Shown here piece by piece: positions 27,514 to 37,860 of a DNA stretch of 58,368 nt (within the stretch, counting starts at the first letter, position 1; each line of letters begins with the position of its first letter). The notes below the pieces were generated by a model that did no database searches, was not told the origin of the DNA, and saw only the letters and a list, made by a program, of their open reading frames with translations. A program made the position numbers and the translations under genes. The DNA comes from Puniceicoccaceae bacterium (GTDB lineage: Bacteria; Verrucomicrobiota; Verrucomicrobiia; Opitutales; Coraliomargaritaceae): contig CACKVQ010000006.1 of NCBI GenBank assembly GCA_902603705.1, positions 1 through 58,368 on the forward strand, written 5' to 3'.

Positions 27514-28530
27514 CTATGAGGCGACATGCCCAGAAAAGAATTCCTGGATAACTTCCATTTTTTTCTGCTCGATACGCTCTTTATGGATGTCTTCTTTAGT
27601 ACGCTGACGCTCATTTTCTGTCATTAAGCGACGCATTTTGTGGATAGCAATATTTTGGATTTGGCGCACTCGTTCGCGAGTGACATTAAAACGTTCCCCA
27701 ACCTCCTCCAAGGTGAGTGGGCGATTCCCATCAAGACCAAAGCGCAGCTGAATAATTTCAGCTTCACGATCTTCAAGCTGACCAATCACGAATGTGATGT
27801 CTTGATTAATTGACTTTTCTTCTAAGTTGTCTCGAGGCGTGGATTCATCTTCATTGTGCACGAGCTCGCCAAAAGTAGTCTCCCCGTCTTCACCAATAGG
27901 AGCGTCTAGAGATGCTGGTCGAATGCTGACTGATTTTAGGTGAGCTACTTTATTGACTGGCATATCCATTACATAACCAATTTCTTCGTCTGATGGTTCT
28001 CGGTCTAGCTCATCTGCAAGTTGGGCGGTGACTTTTCGCATTTTGGCAATGCGGTCGACAAGGTGGACAGGCATCCGAATGGTTTTACTCTGGTTAGCTA
28101 GTGCTCGCTTTATGGACTGCTTAATCCACCATGCTGCGTAAGTACTGAGTTTACCCCCCTTGGATGGGTCAAAGCGCTCAACTGCCTTAATGAGACCTAT
28201 ATTACCCTCGCTGATTAGATCTAATAAAGGAAGTCCAAAATTGTTATAATCATATGCAATTTTTACTACAAGCCGTAGATTTGCAGAGATCATGTGGTCG
28301 CGAGCAGCTTTATCTCCATTTTGTATGCGCGCGGCAAGCTCTATCTCTTCTTGTTTGCTCAATAAAGGCGTCTTTCCTATATCTTGCATATAAGTTCGCA
28401 TTGCATTGTGATCCGTAGTGGGTAGCTCTCGCAAGTCAGAACTAGCTTCGGATTCATCAATCCTTGACCTTGGTACGTGCGAGGTTGGAGAATATACGCG
28501 ACTGCGATTGATTTTGACTGATTGTGTCAT
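27514..28530 (-). CDS. rpoD: RpoD/SigA-type sigma-70 factor
   Basis: 338 residues. After about 45 variable residues come region 1.2 (MRTYMQDIGKTPLLSKQEEI), region 2 (ANLRLVVKIAYDYNNFGLPL, then YAAWWIKQSIKRAL for -10 recognition), region 3, and region 4 with the helix-turn-helix LTLEEVGERFNVTRERVRQI. There is no long region 1.1, so it is the short SigA-like form; group 1 (housekeeping) and group 2 cannot be separated with certainty. A charged 20-residue C-terminal tail follows region 4. The gene stands alone, without dnaG or rpsU. Confidence 0.85.
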   Translation of the reverse strand: MTQSVKINRSRVYSPTSHVPRSRIDESEASSDLRELPTTDHNAMRTYMQDIGKTPLLSKQEEIELAARIQNGDKAARDHMISANLRLVVKIAYDYNNFGLPLLDLISEGNIGLIKAVERFDPSKGGKLSTYAAWWIKQSIKRALANQSKTIRMPVHLVDRIAKMRKVTAQLADELDREPSDEEIGYVMDMPVNKVAHLKSVSIRPASLDAPIGEDGETTFGELVHNEDESTPRDNLEEKSINQDITFVIGQLEDREAEIIQLRFGLDGNRPLTLEEVGERFNVTRERVRQIQNIAIHKMRRLMTENERQRTKEDIHKERIEQKKMEVIQEFFSGHVAS

Positions 28531-28637
28531 AGCTTTCTAAGGATCAAGTTTTGGATAGTATTGCTACTTTTTGAGTATTAAAATAATTTGATATCCATTT
28601 TAATATCGAAGCACACGCGCAAGCCTTACAAAAAAGC

Positions 28638-30131
28638 CTAACTGGCAGACATTTTTTCTGCAAGAGAGACAGCTTTAAGCATTCCTTTGGCCTTATTGAC
28701 TGTCTCCATAAATTCGTTCTCTGGTACAGAATCGGCCACGATTCCTGCCCCTGATTGAATATAAATTTGACCATCTTTTATTACAGCAGTGCGTATGCAT
28801 ATACAGGAGTCATGGTTTCCATCGAAGCCGAAATACCCTAGCGCTCCTCCGTAAATGCCTCGTTGGCTCCTTTCTAATTGAGAAATAATTTGTAATGCGC
28901 GTACTTTAGGCGCGCCGCTTAGAGTACCCGCGGGAAAAGTTGCGCGCAGTAAATCGTAAGCGCTACAATCTGGCCTCAATGTGCCTTCGACTTGAGAAAC
29001 AATGTGCATAACGTGTGAATAACGTTCAATTCTCATGTAATCGGGCACTTTAACTGTGCCATATTGGCATACACGTCCAATATCATTACGCGCTAAGTCT
29101 ACGAGCATTAGGTGTTCTGCCATTTCTTTCTTATCTGCGAGTAGTTCGTTTTCTAGTGCAATATCCTCCGCCTCGTTTTTACCGCGCTTGCGAGTGCCAG
29201 CGATGGGGCGTATTTCTACCTTATCTGCGCAAAGGCGCACATGGACTTCAGGCGAGGCACCAACGACGCAAAAATCAGCGTCTTCTACCATGAACATATA
29301 TGGCGAAGGATTAACCGTACGAAGGGCACGGTAGAGATCCATTGGAGAGGGTTTGAATTCTTTGTTAAATCTTTGTGATAGAACAGTTTGTATGACATCT
29401 CCTGAGCGTACGTAGTCCTTGACCGCATCGACCGCGGATTCAAAGCTTTCTTGACTGTAATTACCGGATGGAACGACCACCTCACTAGGCTCGCTAATAC
29501 AGCGGTGATTGACCAAGCTTTGATGCTCTAAAAGGCCATAGATTCGCTTGATTTCTTCAACTGCTTTATCGTAAGCATCGTTAGAATTGCACTGCGTTAT
29601 GTGGGTATGTACGCAGATTCGCAGTATTTGACGTACGTGGTCAAATATTAGGACCGAGTCTGTAATTAGATAGTAAAGAATAGGGGTATCTAAGGGGTTT
29701 TCTATGGGTTTTGGCACGGACGGTTCGATACTGTGTATAAACTCATGTCCAGCGAAGCCCACGGCTCCACCAGAGAAGGGGGGCATGTTTGGTAAATCAA
29801 CTGGCTTATACTTTGCCATCTCGGATTCTATCAATTCCAGCGGATCTTCCGGAGTTGTCACAGTTTCTATCTCTCCCGAGTTGTGGTGGATCTTTGTTTG
29901 TTCGGCGAAAATGCGGAAAACTTTTCGTGGCTTCGCGCCCAAGAAGGAAAATCGGTTGATTCGTTCTCCTCCAACTATTGACTCAAAGAGAAAGGAAGGT
30001 CCCTCGAGGCGTATTTTGGAGTAGGCTCCCAATGGAGTCTCGCAGTCGGCTGTGAGCTCTAGGTAGACAGGGATTGTCTTCCCTTCTTGGGAGAGCTGCT
30101 CAAATTCTGACTTAGAGGGCTGGATATTCAT
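28638..30131 (-). CDS. trpE: Anthranilate synthase component I
   Basis: 497 residues. It makes anthranilate from chorismate using ammonia from the TrpG glutaminase, which is not encoded nearby. The chorismate-binding core shows IRPIAGTRKRGKNEAED, HLMLVDLARNDIGRV and FPAGTLSGAPKVRA. The N-terminal LFESIVGGERINRFSFLG corresponds to the region that binds feedback tryptophan. The glutamine-channel partner is required, since there is no fused GATase domain. Monocistronic, with no trp attenuator-like leader peptide evident in the 131 bases upstream. Confidence 0.96.
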   Translation of the reverse strand: MNIQPSKSEFEQLSQEGKTIPVYLELTADCETPLGAYSKIRLEGPSFLFESIVGGERINRFSFLGAKPRKVFRIFAEQTKIHHNSGEIETVTTPEDPLELIESEMAKYKPVDLPNMPPFSGGAVGFAGHEFIHSIEPSVPKPIENPLDTPILYYLITDSVLIFDHVRQILRICVHTHITQCNSNDAYDKAVEEIKRIYGLLEHQSLVNHRCISEPSEVVVPSGNYSQESFESAVDAVKDYVRSGDVIQTVLSQRFNKEFKPSPMDLYRALRTVNPSPYMFMVEDADFCVVGASPEVHVRLCADKVEIRPIAGTRKRGKNEAEDIALENELLADKKEMAEHLMLVDLARNDIGRVCQYGTVKVPDYMRIERYSHVMHIVSQVEGTLRPDCSAYDLLRATFPAGTLSGAPKVRALQIISQLERSQRGIYGGALGYFGFDGNHDSCICIRTAVIKDGQIYIQSGAGIVADSVPENEFMETVNKAKGMLKAVSLAEKMSAS

Positions 30132-30262
30132 GTTAAATTTCGTTTAACATCGGAGATTGAGAAGTGAAGGTCGAATAAAATTTTTTGTACTATCCGTTCC
30201 TAATAGAATTTATTTTACTCATTCATCGCTCTGTAGTCGTGTCAGTGCCCTTGATCCTAGAG

Positions 30263-31405
30263 TTACTGAGTAGACAATTTATTGAAGTACGCTTGCGCTA
30301 ACTCTAGGGTTTTATCCACATCGTCACCTAGCATGGTGAAGTGCCCCATCTTTCGTCCATCGCGTGCTTGACCCTTACCGTAAAGGTGAATTTTGACTCG
30401 CGGGTCGCACAGTAATCCCTCCCAGTCGGGCTCGCCATTTTTCCATAGATCGCCCAGCAGGTTGATCATTACCGTATTATGTAGAAGTTTGGTTGAGCCA
30501 AAGGGTAAATTGGTTATCGCGCGGACATGTTGCTCGAACTGGCTAGTTTCACACCCATCTATAGAGTAGTGTCCTGAGTTGTGTGGACGAGGTGCCATCT
30601 CGTTGATGACCAGACTTCCATCTTCTAGCAGAAAAAGTTCTACCGCGATCAGACCTACCACATCAAGTAGATCTGCGATCTTGCAAGCTAGCTCAGTGCC
30701 AGAGGCTTTAGTGGCCTCGGTTACCCTAGCGGGTACTATCGAAGCGTGCAGTATGTGGTTAACGTGTATATTTTCCGCCATGGGAAAAGTGGCCTTGCTT
30801 GCGTCGGCCTTGCGCGCACAGATCACAGAAAACTCGCCAATGTGGTTAATCCATTTCTCGACTACTACACGAGATGGATTCTCAAGGAATCCCCAAAGAT
30901 AGTCGCAATCGGCGGCCTCTTCAGCTGTCTTGAGCTTGATTTGACCTTTGCCGTCGTATCCGAAAGCAGCTGTTTTAATTACGCAAGGAAAGCCAATAGC
31001 TTGGAGTGCAAGTTTTAAACTCACCGCAGAGTCAGCGTATTCAAATGGCGCGCATGGCAGTTCGTTCCTCTTAAGAAAGTCTTTTTCACGTTGACGGTGC
31101 TGACATATGTGTAGCGTTTCGAAACAAGGTAGCACGGGTTTGATGGCACTCAAAAAATTAATTACTTCCGCTGGAATATTTTCAAATTCTAGAGTAATGA
31201 CGTCCACACTTTGAGCAAAACGAAGTAGTTCTTCCTCATCGTCGTAATTAGCATTGATCTCGAGATCAGCTACCATGCCAGCCGAGCATGGGCCTAGTGG
31301 TTCAAAAACATGAAATCGGTAGCCCAAAGATCGTCCAGCTAGTATCAGCATACGTCCGAGTTGTCCGCCCCCTAAAATACCTATTGTGCTGCCTGGAACT
31401 ATCAT
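30263..31405 (-). CDS. purK: N5-carboxyaminoimidazole ribonucleotide synthase
   Basis: 380 residues, ATP-grasp family. It carboxylates AIR with bicarbonate and ATP to N5-CAIR in purine synthesis. The N-terminus [20 protein letters not shown] is diagnostic, [17 protein letters not shown] is the ATP-grasp lysine/glycine loop, and the C-terminal [18 protein letters not shown] segment binds metal and substrate. It overlaps purE by 4 bases, giving the usual PurE-PurK pair. Confidence 0.98.
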   Translation of the reverse strand: MIVPGSTIGILGGGQLGRMLILAGRSLGYRFHVFEPLGPCSAGMVADLEINANYDDEEELLRFAQSVDVITLEFENIPAEVINFLSAIKPVLPCFETLHICQHRQREKDFLKRNELPCAPFEYADSAVSLKLALQAIGFPCVIKTAAFGYDGKGQIKLKTAEEAADCDYLWGFLENPSRVVVEKWINHIGEFSVICARKADASKATFPMAENIHVNHILHASIVPARVTEATKASGTELACKIADLLDVVGLIAVELFLLEDGSLVINEMAPRPHNSGHYSIDGCETSQFEQHVRAITNLPFGSTKLLHNTVMINLLGDLWKNGEPDWEGLLCDPRVKIHLYGKGQARDGRKMGHFTMLGDDVDKTLELAQAYFNKLSTQ

Positions 31406-31908
31406 GCTTCAGGTAGCTCAGTTTCCATGACGGTTTTGCTCTGTTGGGCTCGGAAGTCTTTAAGCCGTTCACTTACTTCAGAATCATTGAGAGAAAGAAT
31501 GGATGCAGCCGATAGCGCAGCATTCTTTGCTCCGGCTACACCGATAGCTAGCGTCATTACAGGAATTCCTGCCGGCATTTGAACGATAGAAAGAAGAGAG
31601 TCTTGTCCACTAAGTGCTTTCGACTGTACTGGCACCCCGAGAACAGGAAGGTGTGTTATGGCGGCTGTCATGCCAGGCAGGTGGGCAGCGCCGCCGGCGC
31701 CTGCTATGATGACTTTTAGCCCTCGGCCCTCGGCTTCTTCGGCGTAGCTGTTGAGTAGTTTTGGTGTTCGGTGCGCGCTGACGATCTTTGTTTCAAAAGG
31801 AATATCTAGCTGCTTGAGTAGGCTCGCTGTTTCACCCATTGTAGCCCAGTCCGATCGGCTTCCCATTATGATTCCGACGACTGGCTTGGCTTCAGTGCTA
31901 TTTTTCAT
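31402..31908 (-). CDS. purE: N5-carboxyaminoimidazole ribonucleotide mutase
   Basis: About 168 residues from the ATG of 31908 ([21 protein letters not shown]). An upstream ATG at 31977 opens a longer frame, but its extra 23 residues have no counterpart in the family. Motifs are [27 protein letters not shown] and [16 protein letters not shown]. The enzyme moves the carboxyl group of N5-CAIR to give CAIR. The stop overlaps the purK start (4 bases). Confidence 0.97.
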   Translation of the reverse strand: MKNSTEAKPVVGIIMGSRSDWATMGETASLLKQLDIPFETKIVSAHRTPKLLNSYAEEAEGRGLKVIIAGAGGAAHLPGMTAAITHLPVLGVPVQSKALSGQDSLLSIVQMPAGIPVMTLAIGVAGAKNAALSAASILSLNDSEVSERLKDFRAQQSKTVMETELPEA

Positions 31909-32038
31909 AGTATAAGAGAAAGAGAAACATGCTCGGAATTCAACCTCCTTGTTTGCGAGTTCTACGACTCCAATCATGCTGAATTTATAGTAAAAACAAA
32001 AATCCTCTTAACGTGCTTGTGCGCAGCTGCTACGTGGG

Positions 32039-32116
32039 TGGGGTGGCTAACGGGACTCGAACCCGCGACCCCTGGTACCACAAACCAGTGCTCTAACCAA
32101 CTGAGCTACAGCCACC
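32039..32116 (-). tRNA. tRNA-His (anticodon GTG)
   Basis: On the minus strand, 78 bases read GGTGGCTGTAGCTCAG at the 5' end. The extra G(-1) of histidine tRNAs faces a C at position 73. The anticodon stem is CTGGT/ACCAG with loop TTGTGGT (anticodon GTG), the T arm GCGGG/CCCGT has the TTCGAGT loop, and CCA is encoded. It lies between purE and the small TPR gene. Confidence 0.96.
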
Positions 32117-32253
32117 ATAGATAATGAAATCATAGATTTCTTCATTTAGAGCTGCTATGCTCACTTAGATCGTTAGCTTGTCAATAGTGGGCTGCTTATT
32201 TTGAGCGATTTCAGTCTTGGCAATTGTCTTACCCGACTCATTTATTCAAGTGC

Positions 32254-32619
32254 ATGCCCTCACATAACAACTGTAACTTTGAGTTAAGCTTTTTTGAGAG
32301 CTTACATCGGCGTACACCTAAAGATGTACGAGTGGCTTCGATTTTAGCACATATTTACACCAAGTCAGGCCTTATTGATTTAGGTCTTAAAATGGATCAA
32401 AAACTTGTTCGACTACAACCAGAGGATCCCACTTCTCATTACAATCTCGCTTGCAGCCTTTGCTTAAAGGGCAGAAAGGCTGACTCGGTCAAAGCGCTAC
32501 GCGCTGCGCTAGCTTTGGGTTACAAAGATTTCGACTGGATGAAGCATGACCCGGATTTAAATGATTTAAGTGATTACTCTGGCTTTCTAAAGCTGCTTAA
32601 CGATTTAGGTATTACTTAG
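32254..32619 (+). CDS. Small TPR-containing hypothetical protein
   Basis: About 121 residues from the ATG of 32254; a TTG 30 bases upstream is in frame but less likely. It contains roughly two tetratricopeptide-like helical pairs (RVASILAHIYTKSGLIDLGL and PTSHYNLACSLCLKGRKADS), and the C-terminus WMKHDPDLNDL... recalls the terminal part of TPR proteins annotated in related bacteria. No signal peptide is seen, so it is probably cytosolic. The binding partner is unknown. It precedes priA by 51 bases on the same strand. Confidence 0.7.
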   Translation: MPSHNNCNFELSFFESLHRRTPKDVRVASILAHIYTKSGLIDLGLKMDQKLVRLQPEDPTSHYNLACSLCLKGRKADSVKALRAALALGYKDFDWMKHDPDLNDLSDYSGFLKLLNDLGIT

Positions 32620-32670
32620 ACTCATTCAGATGAGCTTGCCGTATAAGAAGGTGTATTAAAGAATAGTTTA

Positions 32671-34935
32671 ATGCCGAAGCGAAACTCTAATCACGATATC
32701 ATAGTAGTTGAAGTGATTGCTCTGTCTGGTTTTGATAAAGCTCTTGCTTATGCTGTGCCTGCGATCTGCCAATTAGAACTTAAAATCGGTTCACTAGTGC
32801 GTATCCCGCTCAGGCGCCGAAGTGAGCTAGGAGTCGTTACTCGCATAGGTACCGATCAAGTCGTCCCACCAGGAAAGCTAAAGATGCTCTTTGAGGTGGT
32901 GCAACCCTATCCTGTTCTACCCTTGGATTTAATGGAGCTCTTTTATTGGGTTCGGCAATATTACGCGGCTAGCTCTGAAGCAATTTTAGAGACTATGATT
33001 CCAGCAGCTATACGCAAAGGTATGAAGCCGAAGAAGCGACGTTATATTTCAAAAGGTAAAGAACCCACTGCTATAGAATTAGTAACACTTGAGAAACGTG
33101 CCCCGAAACAAGCTAGTCTACTTAAGTTTATTCGTCAGCAGAGTAAGCCTCTGCCCCGAGTGGATATACTCAAAGCTATGAAGCTAAGTGCTTCGGCTTG
33201 TGATGGACTTATTACTAAAGGATTCCTTCATGAAACGGACACTGAGGAAGAGCGCGTTGCTTATGAGGACAATTTAGGCTCTCAAGATACAGTTGTGTCC
33301 GAAACACGCCCTAAGTTGACCGATGAACAGCAAGTCGCGGTTAAAGCCCTTAATGAAGCAATATCGACTGGTGCATTCAGCGCGCGCTTACTCCATGGGG
33401 TAACCGGATCGGGTAAAACAGAAGTCTACCTACATGCTATTGAAAAAATTGTGGCTTCTGGTGGCGGCGTCATTTGTTTGGTTCCTGAAGTGGCGTTAGC
33501 GCCACAGACCGTAGGGCGTGTGCGTGCACGCCTCGAAGCCCGAGGAGTACATACAGTAGTCTGGCACAGTCATCTATCAGAGGGCGAGCGTTACGACGCT
33601 TGGAAGGCGTTAGCCAGTGGAGAAGCGCACGTTGTTGTCGGCGCGCGCTCTGCTGTCTTCGCTCCTGTACAGAATCTTAAACTTATAATAGTAGATGAGG
33701 AGCACGAGCCCTCCTACAAGCAGGAAGAATCGCCACGCTACAATGGGCGGGATGTAGCGGTTTATCGTGCTATGATTAACAAATCTCTGTGTGTGCTCGG
33801 CTCCGCTACTCCATCACTAGAGACTATTTATAATGTGGAAAGAGGTAAGTATGCTGTCGACCGTATTTTGAATCGCGTTGACCACCGTCAGTTGCCTAAA
33901 ATACACCTAGTTGACATGCGTCGTGAGGACCTTTCGAGCAAGGGGCCATCCCCCATTTCTAGAATTCTTGCTAATAAACTTATCCACCGCTTTGAAAAGA
34001 AGGAACAAAGCATTCTCTTTCTTAATCGGCGAGGGTTTTCAACTAGTATATTATGTCCTGATTGTGGATACGTCGCAAGTTGCGAGCATTGTAGTCTGCC
34101 AATGACCTTCCATCGCACTGATGGCAAGCTTCGTTGCCACCTGTGTGCACAAGAGCGTCCTGCTCCGCTTAGATGTCCGAAATGCAAATCTTCTAATATC
34201 CGTAAGCGCGGCTTAGGCACTCAGAAGATTGAAGATATCGTTCAAAAAATTATGCCACGAGCCAAAATAGTCCGTATGGATGCTGACTCGATGTCGAAGA
34301 AGAATCTATACCGAAAAATCCTGAATGATTTTCGCAGTGGTAAAATTGATATTCTAATCGGTACGCAGATGATCGCTAAAGGTCTCGATTTCCCTAACGT
34401 TACTCTCGTTGGTCTTGTCGACGCTGATAAATCGCTCCATCTGGAAGACTTCCGCGCTGCAGAGCGCACCTTTCAGTTGATCGTACAGGTTTCTGGTCGC
34501 TCTGGGCGAGGAGATCGCGCGGGTGAGGTGGTCATACAAACTCACACTCCACATGCCCCACCTATACAGTTCGCACGTAAGTCCGACTTTGATGGCTTCC
34601 AGTTGGAGGAACTTGAGCAGCGCAGGGAGTTTAACTATCCTCCTTTTCGTCGTCTCATTCGTCATCTCTTTCGCGGGCGCAATCCAGAAAAGGTTAATTT
34701 CTATATCGAACAATGGGTTAGAGTAGTGGAAAAAGAGATGAATGACCAGATAGAGATTCGCGGCCCTGCTCCCGCGCCAATAGAAAAGATACGTGGAGAA
34801 TACCGCTTTCAGTTGTGGTACTTTTCCTCTAATACCAACCGAGTAATTCCTAAAATCGTTGCCCTACGAGAAGCATTTAAGATGGATAAAGAAGTAACCG
34901 ATCTAATGGATGTAGACCCTATGAACATGTTGTAA
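32671..34935 (+). CDS. priA: Primosomal protein N' (replication restart helicase PriA)
   Basis: 754 residues. An N-terminal 3' DNA-binding domain is followed by a superfamily 2 helicase with Walker [16 protein letters not shown], the DEEH box [15 protein letters not shown], and an inserted zinc-binding region with four CxxC-type pairs ([23 protein letters not shown]). Helicase motif V/VI text ([30 protein letters not shown]) is intact. It reloads the replisome at stalled forks. It ends just before the bidirectional hairpin shared with rpmA. Confidence 0.97.
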   Translation: MPKRNSNHDIIVVEVIALSGFDKALAYAVPAICQLELKIGSLVRIPLRRRSELGVVTRIGTDQVVPPGKLKMLFEVVQPYPVLPLDLMELFYWVRQYYAASSEAILETMIPAAIRKGMKPKKRRYISKGKEPTAIELVTLEKRAPKQASLLKFIRQQSKPLPRVDILKAMKLSASACDGLITKGFLHETDTEEERVAYEDNLGSQDTVVSETRPKLTDEQQVAVKALNEAISTGAFSARLLHGVTGSGKTEVYLHAIEKIVASGGGVICLVPEVALAPQTVGRVRARLEARGVHTVVWHSHLSEGERYDAWKALASGEAHVVVGARSAVFAPVQNLKLIIVDEEHEPSYKQEESPRYNGRDVAVYRAMINKSLCVLGSATPSLETIYNVERGKYAVDRILNRVDHRQLPKIHLVDMRREDLSSKGPSPISRILANKLIHRFEKKEQSILFLNRRGFSTSILCPDCGYVASCEHCSLPMTFHRTDGKLRCHLCAQERPAPLRCPKCKSSNIRKRGLGTQKIEDIVQKIMPRAKIVRMDADSMSKKNLYRKILNDFRSGKIDILIGTQMIAKGLDFPNVTLVGLVDADKSLHLEDFRAAERTFQLIVQVSGRSGRGDRAGEVVIQTHTPHAPPIQFARKSDFDGFQLEELEQRREFNYPPFRRLIRHLFRGRNPEKVNFYIEQWVRVVEKEMNDQIEIRGPAPAPIEKIRGEYRFQLWYFSSNTNRVIPKIVALREAFKMDKEVTDLMDVDPMNML

Positions 34936-34971
34936 AGCATGTGTTTTTAGAAGGCCTGAGATACCATGAAG

Positions 34972-35003
34972 AATAAAAAATCCCGCTTAATTTAAGCGGG
35001 ATT
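34972..35003 (-). terminator. Intrinsic terminator of the rplU-rpmA operon
   Basis: A perfect 12-base inverted repeat (AATCCCGCTTAA, 34979-34990, and its complement, 34992-35003) lies 24 bases after the rpmA stop. On the minus strand it is followed by a run of Ts, giving a classic rho-independent terminator. On the plus strand the stem ends in ATTAGAAA without a T-run, so it may stop priA transcripts only weakly. Confidence 0.85.
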
Positions 35004-35027
35004 AGAAATCAAGTTTTGCAATCTACC

Positions 35028-35282
35028 TTAAGCTACGGCATCTTCTAAGACATTAATCTTACGGTGTGATTTATCGAAGGCGACTTTCCCATCTTTTAAT
35101 GCGAAGAGAGTGTGGTCTCGTCCCATGCCGACATTGGCTCCCGGGTGGTAGCGCGTGCCGCGCTGTCGTAGGATTATATTACCTGCGACGACTACCTCGC
35201 CACCGAACTTTTTAACGCCGAGGCGTTTCGCATTACTGTCGCGCCCGTTACGTGAGGTTCCTTGTCCTTTTTTATGTGACAT
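35028..35282 (-). CDS. rpmA: 50S ribosomal protein L27
   Basis: 84 residues, full family length. It begins [16 protein letters not shown] and contains [17 protein letters not shown] and [12 protein letters not shown]. It contacts the peptidyl-transferase centre. Its leader has GGAG 12 bases before the ATG, one of the few Shine-Dalgarno-like sequences in the window. It is 27 bases downstream of rplU, and the transcript ends at a strong terminator. Confidence 0.99.
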   Translation of the reverse strand: MSHKKGQGTSRNGRDSNAKRLGVKKFGGEVVVAGNIILRQRGTRYHPGANVGMGRDHTLFALKDGKVAFDKSHRKINVLEDAVA

Positions 35283-35309
35283 AGTTTAGTTTCTCCAAAT
35301 TAGTCGTGA

Positions 35310-35624
35310 TTAGGCTTTGATGGATTCTACTTTAATAACAGAGAGGTGTTGGCGATGACCACGACGCCTTTTATAACCTTGGCGACGCTTCTTTTTAAAG
35401 ATTACTACTTTTTTATCCTTTTTATTTTCAAGAATAGTAACTTTAACGCTAGCCCCCGCTACTAGTGGATTCCCGAAGCGTACTTCGGTTCCTTCGCCGA
35501 CCATTAATACTTCATTGATGTCAATGGAGTCGCCCGCTTCCGTTTCAGGAAAAACGTTGACCTTTAGAACATCGCCCTCAGTTACGGTGAATTGGCGACC
35601 TTGTGTTTTAATAGTAGCTTTCAT
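35310..35624 (-). CDS. rplU: 50S ribosomal protein L21
   Basis: 104 residues from the ATG of 35624 ([14 protein letters not shown]); the in-frame start at 35642 adds six residues without family support. It has the conserved [13 protein letters not shown], and the basic C-terminal [17 protein letters not shown] that binds 23S rRNA. It is the first gene of rplU-rpmA; obgE, often third, is absent. Confidence 0.98.
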   Translation of the reverse strand: MKATIKTQGRQFTVTEGDVLKVNVFPETEAGDSIDINEVLMVGEGTEVRFGNPLVAGASVKVTILENKKDKKVVIFKKKRRQGYKRRRGHRQHLSVIKVESIKA

Positions 35625-35684
35625 AAAAAGGTTGGCAAGCAAAGCGTGCTCGGGCGTGAAATCAAGCTGTTTTTCACCAAATAC

Positions 35685-37625
35685 TCATTTTTTAGTGACC
35701 TTTTTGGTAGAGGTTTTCCTTACAGCCTTCTTAGTAGGAACATTATTTGCGCTGAGTTGCTCTAAAATCTTGTAGTTACGCTGCACCATCTGGCTTGGGT
35801 CTTCTAGTTGCCCGGCGACTACGCGTGCATTATCTAGAAGTTGCTGGCTAATAAGAGAAGCTAGTCCATCATTGCTTTCTCGCAAACTTGCTAAGTTTTT
35901 GACCAAGGGGTGTCGTGGGTTAACTTGGAGCTTTGGTTTCGGTTCTGCCCCCATATCGCCGCCGCCTGCTTTCTGCTGTATTGCCTTCATCATCTTGCGC
36001 ATTTGTGCTGTCATCATCTTGTCGCAATTCACTATCATAGCTGGGCTACCTACGAGTCGCTCACTAGCAGAGACTTCACTGACTTCATCTCCAAGCTTTT
36101 CCTTAATAAATGCGCAGAGCGCTTCGGCGTCGCTAGCTTCGAGCGAATCAGCCTTATCGTTATCCGTATCTGGGGAGACAGAATCAAGATTGATGTCGTC
36201 ACTGTCAGCTGAAACAAAGTTCTTCTCCTCGAAAGCACGGGCATGATTCATGACGAATTCGTCGATAGGCTCGTATAGATAAAGAACCTCGATGTTACGC
36301 GTTTTGAATGCTTCAATATAAGGACCGCTTTCGACGGCGTCTCGACTAGGGCCATAGAGATAGTAAATCTCTTTCTGATTCTCAGGCGCGCGAGATAGGT
36401 AGTCACTTAAGCTAGTGGTCTTTCCTGCCTCTGTGTAGGAGGATTCATATCGCAGTAATTTGAGTAGTTGATCGCGGTGAGTAAAGTCAGTGGTCACGCC
36501 TTCCTTAAGAAAAAGGCCAAAGCTATCCCAAAATTCGTTGTAGATCTCCGGCTCTTTTTTAGCCTTATCTTCAAGTGTCTTAAGGAAGCGTTTAGTTATG
36601 ACCTTATTTAGCTTTTGAATAAGGGTACTGTCTTGCATGGACTCCCTTGAGATATTTAGAGGTAAGTCTGCGCTGTCGACTACGCCGCGAACGAAGCGAA
36701 GCCAGTCGGGTAAAAGATTCTTCGGGTTATTATCTATCAAAACTTTACGGCAGTAAAGATTGACTCCAGGTTCCATGCGACCGAAGCCAAAGCCCTCCAT
36801 GTTTTCTGTAGGAGCAAATATCAATGCATTTATTGAAAGCGGGGCGTCGGCCGAAAAGTGTAGCCAGAAGCGGGGATCGTCGAAAGCCTTAGCCTGGTAT
36901 TTGTAGAATTCCTTGTATTCTTCATCATTAATGTCGTTCTTACTCTTCAGCCAGATAGCGCCGACGGTGTTGAGCTTTTCTCCCTCGATCATTACTGGGA
37001 ATTGAACAAAGGCAGAATACTTCTTGATGATTTCTTCTAAGCGCGTTTTTTTCGCAAAATCTTTATACTCTTCCTTAAGGGAAATAACAATACGTGTACC
37101 GCGTCGTTCCCCTTCGACTTTCTCAATCTCGTAAGCACCTGAACCATCGCTGGACCAGCAATAACATTTGCCTTCTTTGTGCCAGCTTCGGGTGTAGGCT
37201 TTGACCGAGTCAGCCACCATAAATACAGAGTAGAAGCCCACGCCGAACTGACCGATTAAGTTATCATTATGTTCGCCGCCTTCTTTTAGTGCGTTAAGAA
37301 AGGCTTTTGAGCCTGAGTGCGCGATAGTACCAAGGTTTTCGATAAGCTCTTCATGCGTCATGCCTATTCCGAAGTCGCGAATAGTGATTTCACCAGCTTC
37401 TTCGTCGGCACTAACTTGTATCTCAAGTTCTAAATCGGCATCAAATATATCAGCGTCTTTCTCTGCGACTTGATTGTGGCGTAGTTTCTCGGTCGCATCA
37501 GAGGCGTTGGAGATTAATTCGCGCACGAAGATCTCTTTTTCTGTATACAGAGAGTGGACGACGATATCGAGGACTTGTTTAACCTCTGCTTGAAATTCGT
37601 GGCGTTCTGGGGATTGCTTTGTCAT
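35685..37625 (-). CDS. htpG: Chaperone HtpG (bacterial Hsp90)
   Basis: 646 residues. The N-terminal GHKL ATPase domain has [27 protein letters not shown] and [13 protein letters not shown]. The middle domain has the [11 protein letters not shown] motif, and the C-terminal dimerisation domain is present. The protein ends with a Lys/Thr-rich tail of about 15 residues ([15 protein letters not shown]) that most HtpG proteins lack. The start ([15 protein letters not shown]) aligns with the family. It precedes rplU on the same strand with a 60-base gap. Confidence 0.97.
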   Translation of the reverse strand: MTKQSPERHEFQAEVKQVLDIVVHSLYTEKEIFVRELISNASDATEKLRHNQVAEKDADIFDADLELEIQVSADEEAGEITIRDFGIGMTHEELIENLGTIAHSGSKAFLNALKEGGEHNDNLIGQFGVGFYSVFMVADSVKAYTRSWHKEGKCYCWSSDGSGAYEIEKVEGERRGTRIVISLKEEYKDFAKKTRLEEIIKKYSAFVQFPVMIEGEKLNTVGAIWLKSKNDINDEEYKEFYKYQAKAFDDPRFWLHFSADAPLSINALIFAPTENMEGFGFGRMEPGVNLYCRKVLIDNNPKNLLPDWLRFVRGVVDSADLPLNISRESMQDSTLIQKLNKVITKRFLKTLEDKAKKEPEIYNEFWDSFGLFLKEGVTTDFTHRDQLLKLLRYESSYTEAGKTTSLSDYLSRAPENQKEIYYLYGPSRDAVESGPYIEAFKTRNIEVLYLYEPIDEFVMNHARAFEEKNFVSADSDDINLDSVSPDTDNDKADSLEASDAEALCAFIKEKLGDEVSEVSASERLVGSPAMIVNCDKMMTAQMRKMMKAIQQKAGGGDMGAEPKPKLQVNPRHPLVKNLASLRESNDGLASLISQQLLDNARVVAGQLEDPSQMVQRNYKILEQLSANNVPTKKAVRKTSTKKVTKK

Positions 37626-37657
37626 TTTTTCTGTTGGTTTATTATTATATCTTGCTC

Positions 37658-37846
37658 TTAACGAAACTGATTATGTTCTTTGTTGTATTGATAGTTGACT
37701 GTCTCGAGGCGGGCACAGAGCTGCATCTTGTCTATGTCATGTGTGCGGCAAAAATCATTTAGCGATTCCGCATGGTTACGAAGTTCTGTGTTTACAAGGC
37801 CGACGAGAAGGTAAGGGTCTATTCTTTTTAACTGATTCCAATCCAT
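37658..37846 (-). CDS. DUF4250 domain protein
   Basis: 62 residues. The short protein shows the DUF4250 pattern: [20 protein letters not shown] near the N-terminus and the C-terminal HNQFR ending. Conservation of both ends supports a real gene despite its size. Function is unknown. It lies 32 bases upstream of htpG and 14 bases downstream of the PpiD-like gene, all on the minus strand, so it may be co-transcribed with either. Confidence 0.75.
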   Translation of the reverse strand: MDWNQLKRIDPYLLVGLVNTELRNHAESLNDFCRTHDIDKMQLCARLETVNYQYNKEHNQFR

Positions 37847-37860
37847 GCTTGATATATGGC

